A stretch of 64,000 nucleotides of DNA from contig JAGVRJ010000004.1 of the NCBI GenBank assembly GCA_019059635.1, positions 744,001-808,000 on the forward strand, read 5' to 3'. Positions 9,600 through 21,280 of this stretch are shown in pieces. The DNA is from Proales similis. Lineage: Eukaryota; Rotifera; Eurotatoria; Ploima; Proalidae. Made by a program: the position numbers and the translations under genes. Position 1 is the stretch's first letter. Each line of letters opens with the position of its first letter. The notes beneath the pieces were generated by a model. The model made no database searches, was not told where the DNA came from, and worked only from the letters and a program-made list of their open reading frames with translations.

Positions 9600-11663
9600 A
9601 CGGCTCTATTGTTCTTATAATTTTTCTGCGCAAATAAACGAGTTGACAAATAAGAAATAAAGGTTTTGAATAAGAGCGATTGAAGAGAGAAGGAGAAAAT
9701 TTGTTTGAAAATTGTGTTCAGACACGACTCTGGATGTGAGCGGTCGGATGGAGGAAAAAGCAAATTTGTTTGTCACGGAATCGCTTGCTGTTGCCGATTC
9801 TCCTCACTGTCTAAATGGTCTCGTTCTATTTAAGGGAGGTGACTTTTTTTCTCGGACGCTTTAGATTATGTCGGCGACATTTGAAAAATCTTATCTCATG
9901 CATGATTTTCTCATTCAAATAAATAAATGCCCGAGTAGATAATTCGACGTAGCGCGCGCAAAATTGTTTCGTTCACCATCGCCCACCTCTCAACCATCAA
10001 AAGTACATACCCACGCAAGCAAGCGCATGACGGCAGCTAATTAAAACGTTCTAGAGAGAGAGACTGGCTAGATGTGTTGAGATAAAAATGAATTGCAAAC
10101 ACCCGGCGGGTACAAATAGCGATCAAGTAAAAACTCACAAAAAAAAAAAAACTCTGAAAACTAAGAAAGAAGATGACAAGCCACGAGACGGCCAACCCCT
10201 CTGAAGCGCTCGCTGAACGATGTATAATTGTATGAATCGCTCGCTTGAAAATAAGCTCTAAAAATCAAAACAACTTTAGAGAGCAGAGAAGGTCTCAAAT
10301 TATCAAGTCAATCGGTCTATTTGGCGTTTTGGTCTAAAATTAGCCGGGTTAGTTTATATTACGTCAAACGAGCACTTGTCGAACGTTGTTAGAAAAAGGA
10401 GCGCTTTAACCCGATTGACTAGAGCCACCCACGAATGTTTAAGAACTGAATAGACGAACAAGAAAAAGTGGAGCAGCGAGTGGAAGAGAACGAAAAATAC
10501 GCTCTGAACGAGTGAGAAGAGAGGAACGGACCAGGTAGGAGATTTACGTCAATCGGCAAGAGCTGAAACGACCCAGCTAAATACACACCAGACGTCTGCT
10601 GGCAGGGTTTTTCACGCTCACAAAGAGTGTTTTAAACGGCCCCAATGCGATCGTCCGTGATCATCACTTGCCTGAAAGTGAACTCAGCGAACGAGGTGAA
10701 CGAGGCAAATAGCGACCGAGTTCGAGTGGGTTGGGCGCGTCGTTGAAAGTTTTATTGTTTATGGATCTGTGCGCTGAGGCTCTGAAATTATGAAACTCGT
10801 GCATAGAGCGAAGGAGGGAACGAGCTGATTCTAAAGCGGCCCAGTTTTACCTTTCTAGGTTGGAAACACGGTTCTGCTGCCTCTCCCTTTCTCTCTCTTT
10901 CTCTCTTCCAAAATGATAATAAATTATTATTGAGTTGAAAATTTACAATTGCTAATTTAGCCTGAACAAAAACGAGAAAAAAAAACTGAAAAAGAAATCA
11001 CGGCTCGTTTGTATGCGAGCTATGCATTGCATGTAATTAATTAACTTGGTTTCTCATCCTAAGTGATTCGAGCACCGCGTGCAAGTTACTCGCTTCTCAC
11101 AGCAGCCGATTGCCATTGAGAGCCTATGCTGCTCCCTCTCTCCCCGCTCGTTCGCACGTCGCCCTTTTATTCATCGCTGACGTAGAGTCCGATCAAGTTT
11201 GCTTTTCAATTAATTTGTTTTTATTTTCGTTCGTTGGTTGTTTTAAATACTTGTCACAAACAAGTTGCAATACGAGCGATAAGAAAGAAAGCGAGTAGAA
11301 AATGGCAGGAAAACTTCAACAAGGAGGAAAAGAGAAACGAAAAGAGAACGAAAGCGAACGGCACACATGTCCAATGGCACACAGACAGGAAGCTTCTGAT
11401 TCGCATGGATTAAAGCCTCGTTTTGATCAAGCTCAGTAAAAGTTTACAAATTTACATGGCTAAGAAGAAGGCGATCAGCAGAGGTGCTCTAAACGCCCAA
11501 CTCGCTTTGAAATCAACGTGAAAGACGTGGCCAGCATTAGAAAGTAAGAAAATGAGTAAAAACAGAAGCAAAAGAAGGAGGAGAAGAGCATTCGTTTGAC
11601 TTATTACATCCAGGTGACCGGTTTTGGATGAGACTCGTGACGGTCGTGAGCCGACCATGGGCA
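9600..11663. other. Intergenic, gene-poor
   Basis: About 2 kb of AT-rich sequence with short CT/GA runs (near 10052 and 10884) and A-tracts. It should include the promoter and 5' UTR of the Slp gene on the left and the 3' UTR of Rab39 on the right. No open frame with protein-like composition was seen. Confidence 0.45.
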
Positions 11664-12393
11664 TCAGCAGCAGCCTTTTTTGGATGCGCTCTCACCCTCT
11701 TCAGACTGGCCCTCGATTTGAACAGGACCGCCGTTTTGCCGATTGGGCGCCAAAACAGCAGAGCGCATGAAGCCGCTCTTTATTCCGTCCCAGCCGTCCT
11801 CGATCTTGAATCGGCCCTGCTCAAGCATATCGTAGACTTTGAGCGCCAAATCAGAGAACGCCTTCTCCACGTTCTCTCCAGTTTTGCTCGACGTCTGCAT
11901 GTGCAGCAGATTGTGATAGTCGGCGAACTGTTGTGCTTGTTCAAACGGCACCTCTCTTAACTGCTCTTTGTCCATTTTGGTACCGACTAGCATGAATACT
12001 GCGTCGTTGGGCTCTATTTGTCGTTTGGCCTCTTCCAGCCAGCCGCTGAGGTGCTCGAAGCTGTCGTAATTTGTGATGTCGTAGAGTAACAAGGCACCGA
12101 CTGAGTTGCGATAGTAGCTTCTGGTTATCGATCGAAATCGCTCTTGGCCAGCTGCGACAAGCTAATTTAGCATGATGGACCAGAATCAGCTGTTTTACCA
12201 ACTTACCTGTGTCCCAGATTTGAAGCTTGACTCGAATGCCCGGCTTCACTTCTACAATCCGAGTGTAGAAGTCAACGCCCACTGTTGGATCAGAGTCGTC
12301 AGAAAAGAGGCCGTCGCAGAAAAAGCGCAGAAGCGACGATTTTCCGACGGTCGAATCGCCGACCACGATCAATCGAAACTGATACGAATACAT
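11664..12393 (-). CDS. Rab39: Rab39-type small GTPase
   Basis: Two exons, 12207-12393 and 11664-12151, give 224 residues. The splice falls inside the G3 box so that WDTAGQERF is restored. G1 is GDSTVGKS, switch I contains DPTVGVDFYTR, switch II continues SITRSYYRNSVGALLLYD, G4 reads GTKMD, and G5 is TSSKTG. The SDPTVGVDF, ITRSYYRNSVG and DGWDGIKSGF segments are diagnostic for Rab39 (endosome/lysosome and autophagy traffic). The C terminus KKGCC should receive two geranylgeranyl groups. Confidence 0.9.
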
Positions 12394-13411
12394 TCTAAGC
12401 GAACGAGTTAAACAGTTAGACCAAGTTAAATGAGCACTTGAGCAGTCATGAGATTTAAAAGAAAACAAAATGAAAAAGAAAAACATGACGTCAAAGACGC
12501 AAAAAAAAAACCGACCTATCTTATCTGAGAGCGTGAACAAGAGCAATAAATAATAAAGGGCGCGAGAATTAAAGTAAATGCTTTGGCAAATGAGGCAATC
12601 TCCCGTTTGTCCTTTGTGAATCATCTTCACAATAATAATAATGATGATGATGATGGTAGGCAGCCGCAGCAGCACTCGTAGACACGATTGAGTGTTGAGC
12701 GTAGACGATCAGGGGGCGAAACGAGATGCCCACTAATCGCATCTGACACGGCGCTAATTGATGGGCAAACAAAGACGGTCGGGGCCGGTTGGCTAGCCAG
12801 GGCTTGTGGCGCCAGCTAGATGATCTGCTGCTTAACCGCAAACACGCTTCATCACAACAATAAACAACTAAGCTTTGGCCTGGCGGTCATTACCACTCGG
12901 CCTGGATGAGAATTCAATTTGCTCGAGAGAAGCGTTGCATGCACCTTTAATTCAAAAGGCGTAAATATGATAATCATGGAGCGAAAAAGCGCAGGTCGGA
13001 GTTCTTCTCACTGGCTTTGGCCACTTGTTCTATTCGTCCAACATTAAGACTTGTACAAAAAAAATAGAGAAAACAACGACTAGCAAGAACAAAAAACGAA
13101 ATAACACCAACAAGAATAACAACAACCACAACAAGTTTGAAGAAAAGCCCACTAAGCTGAGCGAACAACGAAGCTTCAATTCATTCATAATTTATTTGAA
13201 TTTTCCCTCTCACTCTCTTGCTCGCAATCTCTTCTTGTTGAACGGACGAGAATTTTTGTAGGAAGAGTATTGCAACTGCGAAATTTGGCGTTTGCTAGAT
13301 GTGCTGCGATTACGAAATAAAACTAACTTTTCGCAGTCTATTCAACAACAATAACAAAAATGTAGAGCAAAAAAATGAACAGTGGCCACCTTGATCGCGA
13401 CGGCCGTCTAT

Positions 13412-13563
13412 ATGCTCGTTGTTGTCAGAGCCCTGACGTCGAATCAACGGCTCAGCATGCTCATGCTCCTCAAGTCCTGTCCGATGCGAAGTCAAGTCGA
13501 AGACATTGACGACTTTGGTTCGATCGGAGATCGACTTGCTCGTATGCCATATGAAACATGCTG
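13412..13563 (+). CDS. Possible small secreted peptide (uncertain)
   Basis: A short frame runs in from a possible splice acceptor (aacag before 13381), with an internal ATG at 13412. It encodes a hydrophobic, signal-like segment (LIATAVYMLVVVRA) and then a mature-like tail with two cysteines (KSCPMRSQ... YETC at the stop). It sits between Rab39 and AGXT2. I recognise no family. No upstream exon with a good start was found, so it may be chance. The rest of 12394-13757 shows only low-complexity AT sequence. Confidence 0.2.
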
Positions 13564-13757
13564 ATCAATGCACTAACTACAAACTCTATCATTGACTAGA
13601 GTATTTTATATCTTTGTGATTATGTGGCAAATCAAACCTCAGACACTCCCCAATTTTGCTATTGTTCAACTGCGTCTAAAAGTTAAAATCTCAACTTCAA
13701 AATCGAACTGAATTAAATTCAAATTGAGAGTCAAGAAAAGCTAGAGCGAAAATAAAA

Positions 13758-15472
13758 ATGTTCAAAGCATTGAGTAAAAAAAGTGCGAATTTTGCGCCGA
13801 GCCGACTTTTGGTCAGCAGCAGAAGCAAAGCTACTCAGGTCGAGTCACAGTTTGTGCCTGAACACTATGAAGTGGGTTTTCACTACTTTGAGTGTAAATT
13901 GAAGTTGCCAAGATGGCTTTCTCTATAAAAGGGCGTGTCTCTGGACGAGGCTATCGAAGCGCGTCGCAACAGGCTGAGTAAAGGCCTTCTCACTTATTAC
14001 AAGCGGCCGATTATGATCAACCAAGGGCACATGCAGTGGCTCTGGGACACTGATGGCAAGAAGTATTTGGATCTGTTCGCGGGCATAGTGACCGTGAGTG
14101 TGGGCCACTGCCATCCAAAGGTGAACGACGCGCTCAAAAAGCAGGTGGACAAGCTGTGGCACACGACAAACATCTATCTCTACCCGCCAATTCACGAGTA
14201 CACCGAGAAGCTCTTGTCCAAAATGCCGAGCGAATTGAACACTTGCATATTCGCCAACTCGGGCTCTGAAGCAAACGACCTGGCCATCTACATGGCTCGT
14301 CTTTACACCGAACGCTTTGACGTTGTTTCTCTACGAAACGGCTATCACGGAATGTCGCCCTACTCGATGGGTTTGACTAGTCTGCACACATGGAAATTCA
14401 GCATGCCGTCGAGCTTCGGAATCCACCCGACCATGAACCCGGACGTGTATAGAGGCGTTTGGGGAGGCAAGAACTGCCGCGACTCTCCAATTCAAGCGCT
14501 CAGGGAGTGCGACTGTAAACCGAACGAATGCAAGGCTTGTGACAACTATGTGGATCAGGTCGAAGACTTGCTTGTGCACTGCACGCCCAAGGGCGGCAAA
14601 GTAGCTGCGTTCATCGCCGAGTCGATTCAAGGAGTCGGCGGCGCTGTCCAATTTCCGCGAGACTTTATCAAAAAGACCGCCGATAAGGTTCGATCCCGAG
14701 GCGGCTTGTTCATTGCCGACGAAGTTCAAACCGGCTTTGGACGAACCGGCTCAAGCTACTGGGGATTCCAGAACCATGGCGTTGTGCCTGACATTGTGAC
14801 AATGGCTAAAGGAATCGGCAACGGCTTCCCGATGGCTGCCATCGTAACCCGAAGAGAGATCGCCGACACTCTGAGTCAAGCGCTATACTTCAACACATTT
14901 GGAGGAAATCCGCTTGCATGTGCGGTTGGATCCGCTGTCCTCGACGTAGGAATATGAGAAAACGCATTCGTCGATCGGCGTGTGAAATTAAGCTATTTCC
15001 AAAAGGTAATAGACGAGGAGAAGCTACAGGAAAACTGTGATATTGTGGGCACCTATTTCCTGGACGAGCTGGCCAAGCTTAGGAATGAATTCGAAGTAGT
15101 TGGCGACGTTCGCGGCAAAGGATTGATGATTGGCGTTGAAATGGTCGAGAGCAAGGTAGGAATCGTCCGTAATCAAGCCACACACTCGAAGATGCGCAAA
15201 CTGCTTGGCTTTGATTAGGAGACTGGAAAGCCATTAGCCGCCGATAAAGTGGCCGCAATTCACGAACACACCAAGGAGCTGGGCGTCCTGTTGGGAAAAG
15301 GAGGCCTTTACGGCAACGTACGATTTAAGATTAAATTTCGACTTGACTTAGCGGCTTAACTACAATTGAAAAATAGGTTTTCCGCATCAAGCCGCCCATG
15401 TGCATAACTAAAGACGACGTAGATATGGCGGTTCAAGTGCTGCGCAAGTCAATAAGCCAAGTGGTTGCTTAG
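13758..15472 (+). CDS. AGXT2: Alanine-glyoxylate aminotransferase 2, mitochondrial
   Basis: Five exons: 13758-13871, 13932-14945, 15006-15155, 15219-15317 and 15377-15472, giving 490 residues. The first exon encodes a basic, Ser/Arg-rich presequence consistent with mitochondrial import. The body is a class-III PLP aminotransferase: [60 protein letters not shown], and [10 protein letters not shown], which carries the PLP-binding Lys. The end, [15 protein letters not shown], is typical of AGXT2. It transfers amino groups from alanine, or from beta-aminoisobutyrate and dimethylarginines, to glyoxylate or pyruvate. Length and motif order equal those of the vertebrate enzyme. Confidence 0.93.
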
Positions 15473-15508
15473 CTCCAGAGATATGAAACGCCATAGTTTA
15501 AGTGAATG

Positions 15509-15514
15509 AATAAA
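15509..15514 (+). terminator. Poly(A) signal of AGXT2
   Basis: AATAAA lies 36 bp after the AGXT2 stop, giving a very short 3' UTR before the convergent gene that stops at 15639. Confidence 0.6.
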
Positions 15515-15638
15515 GCTATTTATTGAGAAGATTGCTGAATGTTCAGTTCAATTGGGATGAAATGGTGGCAAGCAGAGCGTTTAAGGCCGACATGAAGATG
15601 CTGGAGAAATTCGAAATCGCCTTAGAATTAAATGGATT

Positions 15639-16515
15639 TTACTGATTGCGAAGATGGACAACTTTTCCAGACTTCAGATCGGCTCTTACCTCTTGGATGT
15701 GGACACTGAGCGACTGGTAGCTCTTGTTCATTTGATTGATCTTTGAAAGCTTAACAATTAATGGCCGGAATTGCTCTGGACTCGAAATTGAACCTACAGG
15801 AGAGATAATGCTCTGAACAGTCGATTGAATAAGCTGCTGGGCTTCGTTCTGAGCTTGTGCGAAGAGTGAGTGGATCACAGTGTTAAAAGGGATCAGAGAC
15901 TGAGAAAACTTGGAGAAGGCATTGACACAGTTGAGAAGAGGGAGATAGGAAAACTTACCGAGATCGGAAGTTGAAGAGTGGCAGTGATCTGGTTCAGCAA
16001 GTTTTGCAAAACGCCTTTCAAGCTGATGAACAAGTTGCTAAGCTGAGCCTATTGAGCCGAAAATGAGCACTTGGCTTGAGCTGGTTGACAAATCGGAAAA
16101 CTGTGGCCGAGTTTACCTTGAGGTTCAGAGTGATAATCGCCTTTTGACCGTCGGCAATGCTTCGTCGACCGATTGCGTTCAAAATACCACCAAAGTAGTT
16201 GTCAATGAAGTCAAGAGTGTCTAAGAAAAGAACGTGATCGAGCATGCCGAGATTCAACTTGACCTCAATCGGCTTACTGTTTTGCAATATTTCAAGCGAT
16301 GGGGCAACAGCATTGTCCCAAAGGAAATTTCCCACAAACGTGGCGGTGTTGATGGTGTTTTGAACATTGTTGATCACATTTCCGGCGGTGTTTTGAACGT
16401 TGCTGATCACGTTGCCGGCAGTGTTGATCAAGCCGCTGACCAATGAGCCGAGAAGAGCCTGAGATGGCGAGGCAAGCATGCCGACGCACAGCAAGGTAAC
16501 GATAAGCAGTTTCAT
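15639..16515 (-). CDS. Secreted protein of unknown function
   Basis: Three exons, 16117-16515, 15959-16042 and 15639-15899, all in phase 0, give 247 residues. A clear signal peptide (MKLLIVTLLCVGMLASPSQA) is followed by a short tandem repeat in which NTAGNVISNVQ and NTAGNVINNVQ come back to back. The rest is predicted to be helical, rich in Leu/Ile/Asn/Gln, with no cysteine after the signal. I do not recognise a family. A TATTTAAA element sits about 47 bp upstream, suggesting a short 5' UTR and strong regulated expression, as is common for secreted gut or salivary proteins in arthropods (inference). Confidence 0.65.
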
Positions 16516-16561
16516 TTCACTTTGCTAATATTAGCTTTAGATTGAAATTTTCTCTTTGCAG

Positions 16562-16569
16562 TTTAAATA
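16562..16569 (-). promoter_or_regulatory. TATA-like element for the secreted protein gene
   Basis: TATTTAAA on the minus strand, 47 bp upstream of the start codon at 16515. Confidence 0.4.
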
Positions 16570-19042
16570 CCAGATAGTAGAAGAGACGCGAATATCTTAG
16601 ACGCCATTTTTTAAGGTCGAACAAAAATCGAAGGGAAATCGTCAGATTTTTAAAATCAAATATCGAACCATTCATATATGAAGCGTCTACTCAAGCCGCC
16701 CCAATTCAAGTAGGCGGACTCGCTCGTTGCAAAAACGCCTCGCGTCTTCCTCCTCATTTTTAAGTTTGATTCAATTAAAACTTGAACAATTTAAAGCTTT
16801 TCGTTGTGGTTTTTATTTTATTTGATATCCATCCTGTTTTGTGTATACTTTGTAATTTTTTTTTTGTTGGTGATTATTTTAAATGATGTCGCTGTTGATG
16901 CTTTTGTTTTTGTGTGTCTGTGGGTGTTGAGAAATTTTCATTTTTTTCTTTTTAAAAAATAAAGTTGACAAAATTGAGAAGCAAAAGCAAAAAGAACTAA
17001 AATAAAAGAAATAAATTGAAGAAAATCAAGAATGAAAGAAGATAATTTGAAAGGAAAGGGAAAAAGAGGAAAAGTGATGTGTGTGCGATAGAGAGCCAAC
17101 GTGCCCTGTTGTTGCCGGTTGAAGGTATTGCTGGATTCAAAGTGACGCTCTTTGTTCTCAGTAATCAGGAAAGTAGGGAAAGAGAAGAAAATTAATTTTT
17201 TTTAGTTTGCTAGATCAAATTAACTTTTGGTAGTTTAACTTGTGTGCTTGTGAGTTGGTGACCACACTTGAGATGGTTGAATTTAGATTTGAGAATTTTG
17301 TGGAGTGGAGAAACGAGAAGAAATGTGTTGAAAAGCAGCTTCACAGCTCTGTGTAAACGAATTGGTTTGCAGGAGGATTACAAAGGTTCATCGATCGTAC
17401 AACACCTAGTTAATTCTGTTTGTTGCGGTTTGTTTGTTTGGTCGATTCTGTAGAAGGTCTGCGCGTCGCGTTTTTTCATGCTTGCTCGAGAACAGTTTGG
17501 GTGAAAAAATAGCTCGTATCAATTGAGATAAATGAGATAAATAGACATTTGCGATAAAATTTTTAGATAGCCAAGAGCGAACAAGAAGCATTCAGGGCTT
17601 GAACGTTCGACGAGTGTTGTTGAATTTTTACTTGAATAACACAACGAGCTCATTCACTTTATCTGGCCACTCGCTTTCTGATCACTGCTTGTTCATTCCA
17701 GAGTGCGGCACGGTGCCTTCATGTTGTGCTGCTATGGCCTTCATAGCGTGATTTATCTCGCAGCTGGTTCGGCTGACTCCTTGCTACTTTGCTTGTCGCC
17801 AATACGTCAGCGCTGTTGTTCTGTTCTCATTCGCAGCTTTGGTTGTTCGCTCTTGTTTTAGCATGCAATAAATTAAATTTAAGCATCATCGTCATCAGTA
17901 ATATCAATCATTAATAAATAGAGCAACGTTTAAAAAATAATTGCTTAGAAAACAAAACAAGTCGAGAGACGAGAAAAACAAGAGGGCCAAAGCCAAAGAA
18001 AGGAAGGAAACCAAAGTAAGTAGCGAAATTCAAGATGCAAAATCGAAGATGATAAAGAAAGAAATTTAATGTTGCCATCCAAGTAATTGCTTGGGTTATA
18101 ACGGCCAATAAATCGAGAAGCGAGAAGAGGAGGGAAGTTTGACAGAGTATTGGCTTTAGTAGCGGCGGCGACACTTCGAAGCTGGCTTTGACAGCATTTT
18201 GAACAATGCCAATGGCCTTGACGAGAAGCCTTGCATATATCGTCGTCTTACTCAGTGATCTCTCTTTCTCACTCTTTGACTTGGCTACTTGGCTCATCCA
18301 TCGATCGAACTTTGCTCTCACTCGTTTGGGTCTGCGAGGTTTTAGCATTCTTGGATCATAATTATCAACTTGGTCCTGATCATCATCATAATCATCGTCA
18401 TAGACGATAGAAATGGACCAAATAGTTTTAAATAAGCAAAAAATAGAGAAAATTAGGAAAATAAAGAGCGAGTGTGAGAGGGATACGATGCTCCATCAGG
18501 TAAATACCAAGCGGTCTGTCCAGAAGGAAAGGAGTTGGTCAATCAGATACGCGATGGCCGGGCAGAGTTGCTCGATCCGATATTTCTTCTTCTTATGCTT
18601 CATCTTTCCGCTGAATCAGAATGACTGTTGGCTGTGATAAAAAATAGCGTGTACATTAAAATTTGCTGAATAATAAATAGTTGCGCTCTAGCAATAAGGA
18701 CAGCGTAATAGCAGTGATGTGGTTACTGTGGCCAAGGTTGAAAAGACCGGCGACTCTGCTGCCTAAATAGGTGGCCGGCCTTAATAGGTGGTAATTGCTT
18801 GCGAGCTTTACAGCATTGCTAAACCCAACTTGGTGAATGAAGCGCATCAGACTCGTTGGCCGTTTCGTATCCTGATTCTCTTCTGCCGCGCCTGTTGTCA
18901 TCTTGACATTTATCATCTCTTTCTCTCATTTTCTTTTTTATTTATTTGTATTTTGTTTTGGTTTATTTGGTATCGGTAGTTTGCATCATGTGCGTCGTGA
19001 TCAATCGGTATAGTGAGTGAGTGAGGGTATTGTACATTATTT
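16570..19042. other. Intergenic, low-complexity AT-rich
   Basis: About 2.5 kb of A/T runs and simple sequence. A 145-codon frame on the minus strand (17911-18348) has a basic N terminus and a Phe/Leu-rich tail but no recognisable domain, and I do not call it a gene. The right part is probably the LARP4 3' UTR. Confidence 0.4.
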
Positions 19043-21280
19043 TCATTCGGTAACAAGGCTTGCACTCGCCATATCTTTGCTTAACTCGTTTAGAGCCGCA
19101 TCTGAGCACCGCATTTCGTTGGATAATTCGTCACTTGATGTTGGCGACGCCGCCATTCCCTTTCCGTTTCCGGCGTTTGGTTTGCGCACCACTTGAGCGA
19201 ATGTGAGCTGCTTGTTTGACCACACGCCACCGGCTAGTTCTTCGTCTTCGTCACAGCTACTTGTTGGATGGTTTCCGTTCACTCGTTCGAACATGTTCGG
19301 AGAGACAGTCGGCGACGAGCTATTCGCTGATGAATTGCTGGCCGCTCGGCTCTCTTTGGTCACCGTTGCAAGCGCGTCGGTCAACTGCTGCTTGTCGTCG
19401 TGTGGACCGTTCGATGGTCGTGCGCGTCTCGCTTTCGGGCCGTTCTTGCCCTCAGCGCCGTCTGTCGAGTTCGAATTTGGCGGAATAGACTGCGCCGACT
19501 TGGACATTGACAGTATTGCCGGGTCTTGTACATTCAAGTGACCCTTGCCCTTCACTTGCTCGTTATGATTTATCACCGGTGGCTGCTGAGTGCTGAGTGT
19601 CGGAAAATTTATCAAATCAGGCGGAGGCGTGTTCTGAGTACGCTCGTTTATTGGCGGCGTGTTTGACGCAACTGATGAGATGCCGCTAGAAGTGTTGGAG
19701 CCGTGCTCGCCGCCACCGTAGGGTGAAATTGCGCCGCTGGACGACGGTCCGCCGCCCAACGCTGTCGGACCGTGCAAGCGCGACTGCGGTACGCGAGGCT
19801 GAGGGCCGCTGTTCGGGTTATGCTTTGACCGGTTTGGATTGTAAGTGTTCGGATTAGTTCGTGAGCTTGCTGCCACCGCTCGTTTATTGAGGTGTTTGGG
19901 CTTGCCGGCTGGATGGGCTGGGTTTGACCATGAGCCACCGGCTGCCGCGTAATGAGGTTGAGATGTGCTTTGCTGAGCGTTGTTACTGACTGTTGGTGTT
20001 GGCGTGGCGCTTGGATTCGGACTAGTCGCTGATGGACGTTTTGGTGAGCTTCGCGTCGTCTTAGCTCCACCCGCCGCATTCGGATTCTTCTTGCCCAACT
20101 GGCCGACTGCCTTGGGTCCGGCTTTGGACAAAGAACTCTCGTCGCCATCGGCAGAAGCGATCTCCGAACCGGCTACAAGTGGCATGTGATAGGCGCCGGC
20201 TGCAGCCAGGTGACTATTGCCGAAATAAGCCTGACAGGCAAGCATGTACTGGTAGGCGCTGAGTGGGATTGGAACAGTCGAATGCTGTTGACTGGATGGG
20301 TTTATCATGTTTGGGTGAATAAAGTGGCCGGGCGCAGGCACGCCGGTCACATTGCCGTACGGGTCGATATAGTAGCCGGCTGTTGGCAGTTCGCCGTTGA
20401 CGAACGCCGGCTTGTAGGCGGCCGGCGAGCCTTCGGCTGGGTAAATCTGCAGCGGCACTGAGTACTGCGGCGGTAGATTAGAGTAGGCGTAGTAATTGGC
20501 CGGCGCTCCTTCCTGAATTGGAGACGTTGCCGGTTCGATGTTGGCTCGGGCGCGTCGCACGCTCTCTTCGTTTAGATCGCGCGACGGTGTGCTCGCGCTG
20601 CTCAATGGCGACTGAACCGGCGGTGAGGTCAGATTCGGAGGAGGCGTCGAGGCCGGAGTGTTTCCGCTCACACTGGGCCTGGCTGAACTGCTCGCATGCT
20701 TTAGCCGCGCTCTTATGGGCTCGTTCAAGAAACTGCGCACGTTCACTTTGAGGTGCTGCAGTGCTCGCTGCGCTTGCTCTTCGTTCCTAAACGTTATGTA
20801 GTAGCTACCGTTGCCGGCCGCCTCGCACTGCTGGCACGGAGGACAGGCCGGATGCTCGAATAGGCGTTGAACTTGCTGGACGTCCGCTTGAGCTGGCACT
20901 TCTCGCATGATGATTACACATTGCTGGGCTGCCGTCGGATTAGACTGTGGCGGAGTGGCGGGCGCCATGGCCGCCCTGGTTGGCGTCATGGCATTGCTCA
21001 TCACGCCGCCAGCAAATCCGTTAACTGAACGCACGCGGTCAACGCCGCCCAGCTCTGACAGTTCAAGTTGGGACGAGCTGCGTATTATATCTTTGATGAG
21101 CTCAAGGTCTGCAGTGAGCCGCTGAATCTTGGGAAACGAGGCGATCTCATCGAGGCGCACGTAGGCTTCTGGGTTCATGCGCGACTTCAAATACTCGTCT
21201 TTGCTCAGATTCTTGGCTGAAAAATAATACTCGAGCGTCTTGAGCAGCTCGAAGCGCACGTAGCTGTCTTGCGAAGCCAT
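19043..21280 (-). CDS. LARP4: La-related protein 4 (LARP4)
   Basis: Intronless, 745 residues. Residues 10-85 form the La motif (LLKTLEYYFSAKNLSKDEYL, then RLDEIASFPKIQRLT). Residues about 119-195 form the adjoining RRM5-type fold (CVIIMREVPAQADV, YYITFRNEEQAQRAL, IRARLKH). This pairing and spacing is LARP4/4B rather than La or LARP1. The long remainder is Ser/Pro/Asn-rich and disordered, with short islands near the end (LINFPTLSTQ and AGGVWSNKQLTFAQVVRKP) that resemble conserved LARP4 tail motifs. LARP4 binds poly(A) and PABP to stabilise mRNA. The start lies very close to the La motif, so the N-terminal PABP-binding region of vertebrate LARP4 is missing, unless an upstream exon exists. Confidence 0.9.
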   Translation of the reverse strand: MASQDSYVRFELLKTLEYYFSAKNLSKDEYLKSRMNPEAYVRLDEIASFPKIQRLTADLELIKDIIRSSSQLELSELGGVDRVRSVNGFAGGVMSNAMTPTRAAMAPATPPQSNPTAAQQCVIIMREVPAQADVQQVQRLFEHPACPPCQQCEAAGNGSYYITFRNEEQAQRALQHLKVNVRSFLNEPIRARLKHASSSARPSVSGNTPASTPPPNLTSPPVQSPLSSASTPSRDLNEESVRRARANIEPATSPIQEGAPANYYAYSNLPPQYSVPLQIYPAEGSPAAYKPAFVNGELPTAGYYIDPYGNVTGVPAPGHFIHPNMINPSSQQHSTVPIPLSAYQYMLACQAYFGNSHLAAAGAYHMPLVAGSEIASADGDESSLSKAGPKAVGQLGKKNPNAAGGAKTTRSSPKRPSATSPNPSATPTPTVSNNAQQSTSQPHYAAAGGSWSNPAHPAGKPKHLNKRAVAASSRTNPNTYNPNRSKHNPNSGPQPRVPQSRLHGPTALGGGPSSSGAISPYGGGEHGSNTSSGISSVASNTPPINERTQNTPPPDLINFPTLSTQQPPVINHNEQVKGKGHLNVQDPAILSMSKSAQSIPPNSNSTDGAEGKNGPKARRARPSNGPHDDKQQLTDALATVTKESRAASNSSANSSSPTVSPNMFERVNGNHPTSSCDEDEELAGGVWSNKQLTFAQVVRKPNAGNGKGMAASPTSSDELSNEMRCSDAALNELSKDMASASLVTE

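Noticed and set aside
12974-13261. Lys/Asn-rich frame near 13025-13261
   Set aside because: Composed of simple AAC/AAG-type repeats; no sign of a gene.
17911-18348. 145-codon minus-strand frame
   Set aside because: No recognisable domain, repeats of Phe/Leu from T/A-rich DNA, and no promoter or conserved start context.
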